Assembly: GCA_965199665.1 (NCBI GenBank)
Contig: OZ241208.1
Location: 558,001 to 622,000 of the forward strand
Length of the DNA stretch: 64,000 nucleotides
Direction of reading: 5' to 3'
Source: JAVVHH01 sp965199665
GTDB taxonomy: Bacteria > Pseudomonadota > Alphaproteobacteria > Acetobacterales > Acetobacteraceae
Shown piece after piece: positions 35,838 through 43,593 of the stretch (position 1 is its first letter; the number at the start of each line of letters is the position of its first letter). The notes beneath the pieces are model-generated. The model was not told the DNA's origin and did no database searches. It was given only the letters and a program-made list of their open reading frames with translations. A program made the translations under genes and the position numbers.

Positions 35838-36018
35838 CGGGCACGGGACGCAGATGTCGGTCCATCTGGGGCAGGCAGTCGCCCGCCTCCTGGCCGGCGA
35901 CGCGAGCGCCAACCCATTCCGCGGCGTTTCCTGGCCGGCCATTCCCGGCCATTGGGGCCCCCCGTGGTTCATGCCCGCCGTGGGCGCCTACTACCGCTGG
36001 CAGGACTGGCGGCACTGA
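35818..36018 (+). pseudogene. 3' fragment of a second FAD-dependent oxidoreductase gene
   Basis: In another frame from the dehalogenase, the bases from about 35818 read YALGHSGHGTQMSVHLGQ and end PAIPGHWGPPWFMPAVGAYY before RWQDWRH and a TGA at 36016. This is the characteristic C-terminus of DAO-family FAD oxidoreductases (the SGHG FAD block plus the tail). Everything 5' of it is missing. The fragment is fused to the dehalogenase remnant at 35811-35820, the signature of a deletion that joined two consecutive genes of one operon. The stop overlaps an in-frame ATG (36018) of the aminotransferase by one base, so the genes were once coupled. Confidence 0.82.
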
Positions 36019-36038
36019 TGTCGAAGGAGACGATGACC

Positions 36039-37427
36039 ATGACCACCCTGTCCAACTCCCTGTCCCGACGCGACGCCGCCGTGCTGTTGCACCCGCAGAC
36101 CGACTGGCGCGCGCACGAGGATACCGGCGCGCTGGTGGTCACGCGGGGCGAGGGCGTCCACGTGTTCGACGAGAACGACAAGGGCCATATCGAGGGCATG
36201 GCCGGGCTGTGGTGCACCGCGCTGGGCTTCAGCGAGCCGCGGCTGGTGGAGGCGGCGCGGCGGCAGATGTCCGTGCTGCCGTACGAGCACGTGTATAGCC
36301 ATCAGACGCACGGCCCGGCGGTCGAGCTGGCCGAAGCGCTGCTGGCGATGGCGCCGCCGACCATGAAGCGTGTGTTCTTCGCCTGCTCCGGCTCCGAGGC
36401 GAACGACAGCATCGTGCGCATGATCTGGTACTACAACAACGCGCTGGGCCGCCCGGCCAAGAAGAAGATCGTGTCGCGCCGCCGCGCCTTCCATGGCTCG
36501 ACCTGCGTGTCCGGCAGCCTGACCGGATTGCCGCACCTGCAGACCGACTTCGACCTGCCAATGCCGGGCTTCGTGCACGCGCGGGCGCCGCACCACTACC
36601 GCGAAGGCAAGCCCGGCGAGAGCGAAGAGGATTTCGCGACCCGGCTGGCCGAAGAGCTGGAGCAGCTCATCCTGGCCGAAGGCGGCGCCGAGCATTGCGC
36701 CGCCTTCTTCGCCGAGCCCGTCATGGGCGCCGGCGGCGTGGTGGTGCCGCCGCGGACCTATTTCGAGAAGATCAAGCCGGTGCTGGACCGCTACGACATG
36801 CTGCTGGTCGCCGACGAAGTGATCTGCGGCTTCGGACGGACCGGCAACATGTGGGGTTCCGAGACCTTCGGGATGCAGCCCGACTTCATGACGGTCGCCA
36901 AGGCGTTGTCCTCGGCCTACCTGCCGATCTCGGGCGTGATGACCACGCAGGCGGTCTATGACGTGCTGGCCGACAACTCCCGCAAGCGCGGCTTCTTTGG
37001 TCACGGTTTCACCTACTCGGCGCATCCGGTCTCGGCCGCCGTGGCGCTGGAAACGCTGGCGATCTACCGCGAGCGCGACATCGTGGGCCATGTGCGCGAC
37101 GTCGCGCCCGTGTTCCAACGCGAGCTCCGACGCTTCGCCGAGCATCCGCTGGTGGGCGAGGCGCGCGGCGTGGGCCTGGTGGGCGCGTTGGAGATGGTGG
37201 CCGACAAGACCAGCCGCGCCCCGTTCGACCCGGCGCTCAAGGTCGGACCGCGCATCGCCAAGGCGGCGCGCGAGCAGGGACTGATCACTCGCGCGATGGG
37301 CGACACGATGGGCTTCTCGCCCCCGCTGGTGATCACGGCGGCCGAGATCGTCGAGATGTTCGCGCGCTTCGGCCGGGCGTTGGACGGCGTGGCGGCCGAG
37401 ATGGCGCCGAGCCAGCGCGCGGCGTAG
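36039..37427 (+). CDS. Class III aminotransferase (omega-amino acid or amine: pyruvate type)
   Basis: A 462-residue PLP-dependent aminotransferase. IEGMAGLWCTALGFSEPRLV is a typical opening for the group annotated as aspartate aminotransferase family or putrescine/omega aminotransferase. VFFACSGSEANDSIV, the PLP-ring Asp259 in LLVADEVICGFGRTG and the PLP Lys288 in MTVAKALSSAYLPIS are all present. ATG 36039 was chosen because AAGGAGA sits 8 bases upstream; ATG 36018 is possible and overlaps the stop of the upstream remnant. It is the only apparently intact gene of a former dehalogenase-oxidoreductase-aminotransferase operon. The amine donor is not identifiable. Confidence 0.88.
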   Translation: MTTLSNSLSRRDAAVLLHPQTDWRAHEDTGALVVTRGEGVHVFDENDKGHIEGMAGLWCTALGFSEPRLVEAARRQMSVLPYEHVYSHQTHGPAVELAEALLAMAPPTMKRVFFACSGSEANDSIVRMIWYYNNALGRPAKKKIVSRRRAFHGSTCVSGSLTGLPHLQTDFDLPMPGFVHARAPHHYREGKPGESEEDFATRLAEELEQLILAEGGAEHCAAFFAEPVMGAGGVVVPPRTYFEKIKPVLDRYDMLLVADEVICGFGRTGNMWGSETFGMQPDFMTVAKALSSAYLPISGVMTTQAVYDVLADNSRKRGFFGHGFTYSAHPVSAAVALETLAIYRERDIVGHVRDVAPVFQRELRRFAEHPLVGEARGVGLVGALEMVADKTSRAPFDPALKVGPRIAKAAREQGLITRAMGDTMGFSPPLVITAAEIVEMFARFGRALDGVAAEMAPSQRAA

Positions 37428-37442
37428 CCGACGCGCTTAAGG

Positions 37443-38105
37443 CTAGCGCGCGGCGTAACCCGCCCGCAGCCGGCGCTCGAGTTGGCCGACCAGCAGGGAG
37501 AGCGGGTAGGCCATCACGAAGTAGATCGCGCCGGTGATCAGATACACCGGCATCGGCATGTAGTATTCGCTGGTGATGTCGGTGGCGTGCATCATCAGCT
37601 CGGGCGCCGCGATCAAGGACGCCACGGAGGTGTCCTTGAGCAGCGAGATGGCGAAGTTGGTCATCGGCGGCAGGATGATGCGGACCGCCTGCGGTAACAC
37701 GACCAGGCGCATCAGGCGCGCCCGCCCGAGGCCGAGCGCCGAGGCCGCCTCGAACTGCCCGCGATCCACTGCGGCGATGCCGGAGCGATACACCTCTGCC
37801 ATGTAGGCGGCGTAGTGCAGCCCCAGCGCGATCACCGCCGCCTGGAATCCGGGAATGACGATGTTGAGCGAGGCCAGCCCGAAATAGATCAGGAAGAGCT
37901 GGGTCAGCGTCGGCGTGTCGCGGATGAACTCGATGTAGATCCGGCAGCACCGATACAGCCAGGGCCGGCCGGCGCCTTCGGCCAGCGCGATCAGCAGGCC
38001 GATGACGGCGCCGAGGATGTAGGCCAGCACCGCCATCTCGATCGTCTGCACGACGCCGACCAGCAGGTCCGGCATCCAGGTGCGGAACAGCTCGGCCGAG
38101 ATCAT
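37443..38105 (-). CDS. Polar amino-acid ABC transporter permease (HisM/GlnP family)
   Basis: A 220-residue inner-membrane permease with about five membrane segments. EFIRDTPTLTQLFLIYFGL (the conserved R-x-TP region), AYMAEVYRSGIAAVDRGQFE (coupling block) and LPPMTNFAISLLKDTSVASL are all standard. It is complete. Its ATG overlaps the stop of the truncated partner permease by 4 bases, so the two were translated together. The usual binding protein and ATPase genes of such importers are not in the window. It converges on the aminotransferase gene across 15 bases. Confidence 0.88.
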   Translation of the reverse strand: MISAELFRTWMPDLLVGVVQTIEMAVLAYILGAVIGLLIALAEGAGRPWLYRCCRIYIEFIRDTPTLTQLFLIYFGLASLNIVIPGFQAAVIALGLHYAAYMAEVYRSGIAAVDRGQFEAASALGLGRARLMRLVVLPQAVRIILPPMTNFAISLLKDTSVASLIAAPELMMHATDITSEYYMPMPVYLITGAIYFVMAYPLSLLVGQLERRLRAGYAAR

Positions 38106-38566
38106 CGCTCGCGCCCCGCGGCCAGGCGGCGTTCCAACCGACGGCCCAGCAGCGCCAGGGGCAGGCTCATTGCCAAATACAGGAAGGCGACAAGGGCGTA
38201 GATCTGCGTGCTGAGAAAGGTGCGGTCCACCAGCATGCGGGCGTTGAAGCTCAGCTCCGGCGCGGCCACGGCTGAGGCCAGCGAGGTGTCCTTCAGCAAG
38301 CCGATGGCGAAGTTGACCAAGGCCGGCAGGGTGATGCGGAAGGCTTGCGGCAGCAGGATCAGGCGCAGGATGCGCAGCCGCCCGAGCCCCAGCGCCTGCG
38401 CCGCCTCCACTTGGCCGCGACCGACCGCCTCGAGCCCGCCGCGGAACACCTCCGTGAGATAGGCGCCGCCCTTGAGGCCGAAACCGGCAATGGCCGCCGG
38501 GATCGGCGACAGGCGGATGCCGATGGCGGCCAGGCCGAAATAGATCACGAAGAGCTGCGTCAGCAC
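38102..38566 (-). pseudogene. Polar amino-acid ABC permease gene, 5'-truncated
   Basis: The reading frame holds a normal C-terminal two thirds of a GlnP-type permease (TQLFVIYFGLAAIGIRLSP, GFGLKGGAYLTEVFRGGLEA, LPALVNFAIGLLKDTSLASA). Homology begins abruptly at LTQLF, the point that follows the R-x-TP motif in full-length relatives. About 65 residues (the first two membrane segments) are absent. Upstream in frame there are only about 17 unrelated codons before a stop at 38618-38620. A GTG at 38566 could still start a short protein. The sequence just upstream belongs to the promoter side of the Lrp gene, so the 5' end and probably the binding-protein and ATPase genes were deleted. Confidence 0.78.
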
Positions 38567-38604
38567 CGGCGGAAAACGTGAGTTTCGGCGGGACAGAGAC
38601 GGGG

Positions 38605-38621
38605 GTGAGACGGCGTCTCAC
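38605..38621. promoter_or_regulatory. Perfect palindrome upstream of the Lrp/AsnC gene
   Basis: GTGAGAC (38605-38611) and GTCTCAC (38615-38621) form a perfect 7-base inverted repeat with a 3-base centre, 65 bases before the Lrp-type regulator start and between it and the truncated permease. It may be the autoregulatory binding site; Lrp/AsnC proteins bind short palindromes of about this size. No experimental site is known to me for this family member. Confidence 0.38.
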
Positions 38622-38627
38622 AATTTG

Positions 38628-38657
38628 TTGCACTGCGATGTCACGGCGACCTAGCAT
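38628..38657 (+). promoter_or_regulatory. Possible promoter of the Lrp/AsnC gene
   Basis: TTGCAC (38628-38633) and TAGCAT (38652-38657) are 18 bases apart and would start a transcript about 20 bases before the ATG at 38686. The palindrome at 38605-38621 lies directly upstream of the -35 element. The match to sigma-70 consensus is moderate. Confidence 0.25.
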
Positions 38658-38685
38658 CGGCCATGGATGGACGACATGGGCGCTG

Positions 38686-39183
38686 ATGGGGGGTGGCCTG
38701 CCCAAGCTGGATCGGATCGACCTGCGGATCCTCAGCTTCCTGCAGCAGAACGGCCGCGTCACCAACGTGCAGCTCGCCGACGCGGTCGGGCTGTCGGCGA
38801 GTCCGTGCCTGGTGCGGGTCAAGCGGCTGGAGAAATCCGGCTACATCAGCGGCTACGGCGCGCAGGTCGAGATGCGCAAGCTGGGCGATATCCAGCTGGT
38901 GTTCACCGAGGTGACGCTGGCGGATCATCGCGCGGCCGATTTCGCCCGCTTCGAGGCCTATGCCCGCCGGGTGGACGAGATCACCGAATGCCACATGGTC
39001 AGCGGCGGCTACGACTACCTGCTGAAATTCATCACCCGCAACGTGCCGCACTACCAGCAGGTGATCGAGCGGATCCTGGATGCCGGGATCGGGGTGGAGA
39101 AGTATTTCAGCTACGTCGTCATCAAGTCCGCCTTCGTCAAACAGCATTATCCGATCGAGAAGCTGCTGCTTGCGCATGACTGA
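38686..39183 (+). CDS. Lrp/AsnC-family transcriptional regulator
   Basis: A 165-residue regulator. The N-terminal helix-turn-helix is LDRIDLRILSFLQQNGRVTN through VQLADAVGLSASPCLVRVKR, and the C-terminal RAM (amino-acid-binding) domain follows with VEKYFSYVVIKSAFVKQHYP at its end. ECHMVSGGYDYLLKFI holds the GxYDY effector-site motif. It probably responds to an amino acid and controls the adjacent aminotransferase, permease and dehydrogenase genes. ATG 38686 was chosen; earlier in-frame ATGs lack homology and ribosome sites. It overlaps the next gene by 8 bases. Confidence 0.92.
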   Translation: MGGGLPKLDRIDLRILSFLQQNGRVTNVQLADAVGLSASPCLVRVKRLEKSGYISGYGAQVEMRKLGDIQLVFTEVTLADHRAADFARFEAYARRVDEITECHMVSGGYDYLLKFITRNVPHYQQVIERILDAGIGVEKYFSYVVIKSAFVKQHYPIEKLLLAHD

Positions 39184-40159
39184 GCCAGCGCCGGCGGGCG
39201 AAACCGCAGCCACAGACATCGCCGATACGGGCGCGAGCGTATTCGTGTTCACCTCCACGCCGCAGCGTGCGGCGATCTTCGCCGCCGCCTTCGCCCGCGA
39301 GCTGCCGCATCTCCGCTTCGTCACCGACCCGGCCGACGCCGACCCGGCCTGCGTCCGCTACTGGCTCACCTGGACCCCGCCCGCCGATCTCGGGCGCTTC
39401 TCCCGGCTCGAGCTCCTGTTCTCCATCGGCGCCGGGGTGGACCAGTTCAGCCGGGCCGCGATGCCGCCCGGCACCAAGCTGGTCCGCATGATCGAGGACG
39501 GCATCGTGCGGACGATGCAGGAATACGTGACCCTGGCGGTGTTGGCCCTGCATCGCGGCCTGCCGGCCTATATCGACCAGCAGCGGCGGGGCGAGTGGGC
39601 ACTGCGGCACGGGCCGACGGTCGCGCGGCGCCGGGTCGGCGTGCTGGGGCTGGGCGTGCTGGGCCGGGCGGTGCTGGAGGCATTGCGGCCGTTCGGCTTC
39701 CCGCTCGCGGGCTGGAGCCGATCGCCGCGCACGATCCCCGGCGTCGACTGCAGCGCCGGGGCGGATGCGCTGCCCGGCTTTCTGGCGCGGACCGACATCC
39801 TGATCTGCCTGTTGCCGCTGACGGACGAAACGCGCGGCTTCCTGGACGCGGCGCTGTTGGCGGCGCTGCCGGCGGGCGCCGGGCTGGTGCAGGTCGGGCG
39901 CGGGCCGCAGCTGGACGCGGCCGCGCTGATCGACGCGCTGGACCGCGGTCACCTGTCGGGCGCGGTGGTCGACGTCACGGAGCCGGAGCCGCTGCCGGCC
40001 GGTCACCCGCTCTGGTCGCACCCCAAGGTGATCCTGACGCCGCACGCGGCGAGCAACACGGATCCCGAGACCGCGGCCGCCGCCGTCATCGCCAACATCC
40101 GGCGGCACGAGGCCGGGCTGGATCCGGTCGGCCTGGTCGATCCGCGCGCCGGCTACTGA
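39176..40159 (+). CDS. Glyoxylate/hydroxypyruvate reductase A-like D-2-hydroxyacid dehydrogenase
   Basis: A 327-residue NAD(P)-dependent D-2-hydroxyacid dehydrogenase resembling GhrA, which reduces glyoxylate or hydroxypyruvate. RRRVGVLGLGVLGRAVLEAL near residue 145 is the dinucleotide loop; WSRSPRTIPGV after it suggests NADPH preference, as in GhrA. The catalytic Arg is in QVGRGPQLDAAALIDAL, the Glu in the EPEPLP region and the His in ILTPHAASNTDPET. The first 20 residues (MTEPAPAGETAATDI) are a non-homologous extension. The ATG at 39176 overlaps the Lrp gene by 8 bases, so the enzyme is co-expressed with its probable regulator. Confidence 0.87.
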   Translation: MTEPAPAGETAATDIADTGASVFVFTSTPQRAAIFAAAFARELPHLRFVTDPADADPACVRYWLTWTPPADLGRFSRLELLFSIGAGVDQFSRAAMPPGTKLVRMIEDGIVRTMQEYVTLAVLALHRGLPAYIDQQRRGEWALRHGPTVARRRVGVLGLGVLGRAVLEALRPFGFPLAGWSRSPRTIPGVDCSAGADALPGFLARTDILICLLPLTDETRGFLDAALLAALPAGAGLVQVGRGPQLDAAALIDALDRGHLSGAVVDVTEPEPLPAGHPLWSHPKVILTPHAASNTDPETAAAAVIANIRRHEAGLDPVGLVDPRAGY

Positions 40160-40291
40160 CCCGGCCGGCCCGGTCACGTTGCGTCGAGCTTCCGTGCGCG
40201 ACGGCATCGCCGGTCACCCCGGCGTTTGCATCGGGCGCGAATGCGGTAAGCTTCGGTCAGCCAAGAACAAAGTGCATCGAGGAAACATCCC

Positions 40292-41920
40292 ATGCTCGAT
40301 TCCGTCACGCCACCCGCCGAACACGACGCGCTGATCATCGGCGCGGGCTTCGCCGGCATGTACCAGCTCATCTGCCTGCGCGACCGGCTGGGGCTCGACG
40401 TTCAGGTGCTGGAGGCCGGGGCCGAGGTGGGCGGCACCTGGTATTGGAACCGCTATCCGGGCGCCCGCTGCGATTCCGAGAGCCACGTCTACAACTACAC
40501 CTTCTCCAAGGAGCTGTACGACAGCTGGGAGTGGAGCGAGCGCTATCCCGGCCAGGCCGAGATCATGCGCTACATGAACCACGTCGCCGACCGGTTCGAC
40601 CTGCGCCGCTCCATCCGCTTCGGCACCCGCGTCACGGGCGCGGAATACGACGCGGCGAACAATCGCTGGACGGTGCGGACGGAGTCCGGCGAGACGCTGC
40701 GTGCCCGGTTCCTGATCACCGCCGTGGGCTGCCTGTCGACCGCCAACGTTCCCGCCATCCCGGGGCTCGAGAGCTTCGCCGGCGACTGGTACCATACCGG
40801 CCAGTGGCCGCACGAGGGTGTCGACTTCACCGGCAAGCGGGTGGGCCTGATCGGCACCGGCTCGACCGGGATCCAGGCCACGCCGGTGATCGCCGCGCAG
40901 GCGGCGCATCTCACGGTGTTCCAGCGCACGGCCAATTACAGCGTGCCGGCCAACAACGCGCCGCTGACGCCGGACTTCAAGCGCTGGGTGCGCGACAATT
41001 ACGACGAGATCCGCCGCATCAGCCGCACCAACGCCAACGGCCAGGCCTTCACCGTCGAGGACCGCTCGGTGTTCGACGTGAGCGAGGAGGAGCGGCAGGC
41101 GATCTACGAGGCGGCCTGGGCGAAGGGCGGCCTGCAGTTCCGCGCCGCGTTCCGCGACCTCCTGGCCGACAAGGCCGCCAACGACACGGCCTCCGCCTTC
41201 CTGAAGGCCAAGATCCGCGGCATCGTGCAGAACCCGCGGACCGCGGCGCTGCTGGCCGACATCGACCATCCCTACGCCGCCAAGCGGCCGCCGATCGACA
41301 CCGGCTATTTCGAGGCGTTCAACCGGGACAACGTCGCGCTGGTCGACGTCCGCACCGACCCGATCGAGCGCATCCTGCCGGACGGTCTGCGTACGGGCCA
41401 CGCCGAGTTCAAGCTGGACGTCATCGTGTTCGCGACCGGGTTCGACGCCATGACCGGGCCGCTGCTGAAGCTCAACATCACCGGCCGCGACGGGCTGGCC
41501 TTGCGCGATGCCTGGCAGGCGGGGCCGCGGACCTATCTGGGGCTGCAGGTTGCCGGGTTCCCGAACCTGTTCACCATCACGGGGCCGGGCAGCCCGTCCG
41601 TGCTGACCAACATGCCGGTGGCGATCGAGCAGCATGCCGAGTGGATTGCGGACTGCATTGCGCACCTGCGCGCGTCCGGCGTGGCGTGGATCGAGCCGGC
41701 GCCGGAGGCGGTGGATGCCTGGCTCGCCCGCGTCAACGAGGCCGCGTCGGCCACGCTGCTGCCGCAGGCGTCGTCGTCCTGGTACCTGGGCGCCAACGTG
41801 CCGGGCAAGCCGCGTGTGTTCATGCCGTTCGCCGGCGGCATGGCCCGCTATCGCGAGATCTGCGACGCCGTGGCCGCGAACGGCTACGAGGGCTTCGAGC
41901 TCGAACGGCAGCCCGCCTAG
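40292..41920 (+). CDS. Flavin-containing monooxygenase, Baeyer-Villiger type
   Basis: A 542-residue class B flavoprotein monooxygenase. The FAD loop IIGAGFAGMY is at about 15-24, the Baeyer-Villiger fingerprint FAGDWYHTGQWP at 162-173, and the NADPH loop LIGTGSTGIQ at about 186-195. GGTWYWNRYPGARCDSES and DVIVFATGFDAMTG are also diagnostic. Such enzymes convert ketones to esters or lactones with O2 and NADPH. Length matches cyclohexanone and phenylacetone monooxygenases (about 540). The ATG follows a GAGGAAAC ribosome site. It appears to be transcribed alone, with 132 bases upstream. The natural ketone is unknown. Confidence 0.92.
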   Translation: MLDSVTPPAEHDALIIGAGFAGMYQLICLRDRLGLDVQVLEAGAEVGGTWYWNRYPGARCDSESHVYNYTFSKELYDSWEWSERYPGQAEIMRYMNHVADRFDLRRSIRFGTRVTGAEYDAANNRWTVRTESGETLRARFLITAVGCLSTANVPAIPGLESFAGDWYHTGQWPHEGVDFTGKRVGLIGTGSTGIQATPVIAAQAAHLTVFQRTANYSVPANNAPLTPDFKRWVRDNYDEIRRISRTNANGQAFTVEDRSVFDVSEEERQAIYEAAWAKGGLQFRAAFRDLLADKAANDTASAFLKAKIRGIVQNPRTAALLADIDHPYAAKRPPIDTGYFEAFNRDNVALVDVRTDPIERILPDGLRTGHAEFKLDVIVFATGFDAMTGPLLKLNITGRDGLALRDAWQAGPRTYLGLQVAGFPNLFTITGPGSPSVLTNMPVAIEQHAEWIADCIAHLRASGVAWIEPAPEAVDAWLARVNEAASATLLPQASSSWYLGANVPGKPRVFMPFAGGMARYREICDAVAANGYEGFELERQPA

Positions 41921-41960
41921 GAGTGCCGAGCGCACCGGGTCGGCCGCATCCTCACCGTCG

Positions 41961-43547
41961 GTGGCGGTGACTAGCCTGCTGGCGGTCCGCCGGCCGCTGC
42001 GCGACCGGGTGCGTGTGGCCGGCGGGGTGCTGCGTTCGTGGGAGCCGCTGCTCTGGGCGGCGGCGGCGGTACTGGCCGCGCTGCTGGTGCCGATCCGCTT
42101 CGAGATCGGGCAGAACTCGGATGGCCTGCTCGAGACGCTGATGTCCTTGCAGCGTCTCACCGTGTTCTTCTGGGAGCAGGACCGCTTCGCCAACCTGCTG
42201 CCGTTGCTGGCCAGCCCCATCGCCGACCCGACGGCCAACGCCGAGTTCCAGCTCGCCATCCGGGTCGTGGCCGGGCTCGGGGCGCCGCTGCTGCCGTGCG
42301 CGCTGCTCCTGCCCGGCGGCGATCTTCGCCGTGTCGGGCGCACGGTGCTGCTCGCGACCGGCCTCGCCTTGGCCTTCGCGCCGCATCGCTTCATCCACGA
42401 GTGGCTGATCGAGGCCAGCCCGTACGGGACGTCTTTCGCGCTGGCTGGCGGCGCCGTGTGCCTGCTCGACCGCGCCCGGTCGTACGGTACCCGGCCGCAG
42501 GGGAGCCCGGCGGCCACGGCGTTCCGGCTGGCGGGCCTGCTGCTGACGATCGCGGCCACGCTGGTCAACGCGTCCCTGGTGCTGGTCACCGGGCCACTGG
42601 TCGCGTTGCTCACACTGATGCGGGGGTCGCCGGTGGCCATCGAGTTCGGCATCGCCAGCGTCGTGGGCGGGATCGCGACGGCCGCGGTCGCCAACGCGGT
42701 GCCGGGGCCGCACACGGCGCTGCGCTTCGGCGAGTCATTCCTGGGGCTGACCTATTACCTGGGTGAGTTCTCCCGCAAGCCGGGCTTCTTCCCCGCCGCG
42801 ATGCTTGCCGCTTTCGCCGCGTCGAGCGTCGTCGCGACGGCCCGGCGGTGGCCCGGCGCCCGTGACCTCATCGGCAATGGGCTCGTGCTGCTGGCGACCT
42901 TTGCCGTCGCTTTCGTCGCGATCTCGCTGAACTCCTGGGTGGTCGCGAACGACATGCACCCGCGCTACCTGGTGCCGCTTTACTTGCTTGCCGCGTCGCT
43001 GGGGGCGATCTCGGTCGGCGCGCTGGTCGACGGTCTCGTCCGCTCCGCGGCGCTCCGCTCCCGCCTCGCACTGTGCCTCTGCTTGGCCGTGCTGCTGATG
43101 GCCGGTCAGCGTAGCCTGCCGCTGGTGCCGCCCGATGACGGCATCGTCGACATCGCGTTCCGCCGCACCGCCGCATCGGCGGCGCGCGAGGTGGCGCGGC
43201 TCGAGCTGGATGGCGTGGCGGGCGATTACTGGACGGTGTGGCCCGCCGTGTTCCTGGCCGAGCAGCGCGCGCATGATCTCGGGCAGCCACCCGGCCGGGT
43301 GTTCGGCGCGACCTTGCGCGGCCGCGCCCGCCGGTCCGCGCTGCAGACGCGGTTGCTCGCGCAGGGAACTCTGGCATTTCTCTGCCTCGATCGGCCGGCC
43401 GCCGCGTGCCAGGTGCTGGTCGAGGACGTGGTCGGCTGGCCGTTGGCGGCCGCCGGGCCGCTCGTGGGCCGGTCGATCGTCGGGGGTCACGAATTCCTGG
43501 TCGTTCGCTTCACTGCCGCTGAGACCGATGCGCCGGTGACCGAGTGA
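41961..43547 (+). CDS. Polytopic membrane protein, possibly GT-C-type glycosyltransferase
   Basis: About 528 residues with roughly eleven membrane segments (for example LLWAAAAVLAALLVPI, TVLLATGLALAFAP, FGIASVVGGIATAAVANAV, NGLVLLATFAVAFVAIS, LCLCLAVLLMAG) and a C-terminal soluble part of about 140 residues. NDMHPRYLVPLYLLAAS recalls the RYxxPxx region of GT-C glycosyltransferases, which use polyprenyl-phosphate sugars, but the N-terminal acidic loop typical of that fold is not clear. I do not recognise the family. The start is uncertain: GTG 41961 or 41967, neither with a good ribosome site. It has no obvious operon partner. Confidence 0.7.
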   Translation: MAVTSLLAVRRPLRDRVRVAGGVLRSWEPLLWAAAAVLAALLVPIRFEIGQNSDGLLETLMSLQRLTVFFWEQDRFANLLPLLASPIADPTANAEFQLAIRVVAGLGAPLLPCALLLPGGDLRRVGRTVLLATGLALAFAPHRFIHEWLIEASPYGTSFALAGGAVCLLDRARSYGTRPQGSPAATAFRLAGLLLTIAATLVNASLVLVTGPLVALLTLMRGSPVAIEFGIASVVGGIATAAVANAVPGPHTALRFGESFLGLTYYLGEFSRKPGFFPAAMLAAFAASSVVATARRWPGARDLIGNGLVLLATFAVAFVAISLNSWVVANDMHPRYLVPLYLLAASLGAISVGALVDGLVRSAALRSRLALCLCLAVLLMAGQRSLPLVPPDDGIVDIAFRRTAASAAREVARLELDGVAGDYWTVWPAVFLAEQRAHDLGQPPGRVFGATLRGRARRSALQTRLLAQGTLAFLCLDRPAAACQVLVEDVVGWPLAAAGPLVGRSIVGGHEFLVVRFTAAETDAPVTE

Positions 43548-43593
43548 GATCGTCGCAAGCGCTGTCCGGACGGATCCCGCTGGCGGTAGGCGC

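Noticed and set aside
40220..40250. TTGCAT and TAAGCT as a promoter for the monooxygenase gene
   Set aside because: The spacing is only about 15 bases and the -10 match is weak.
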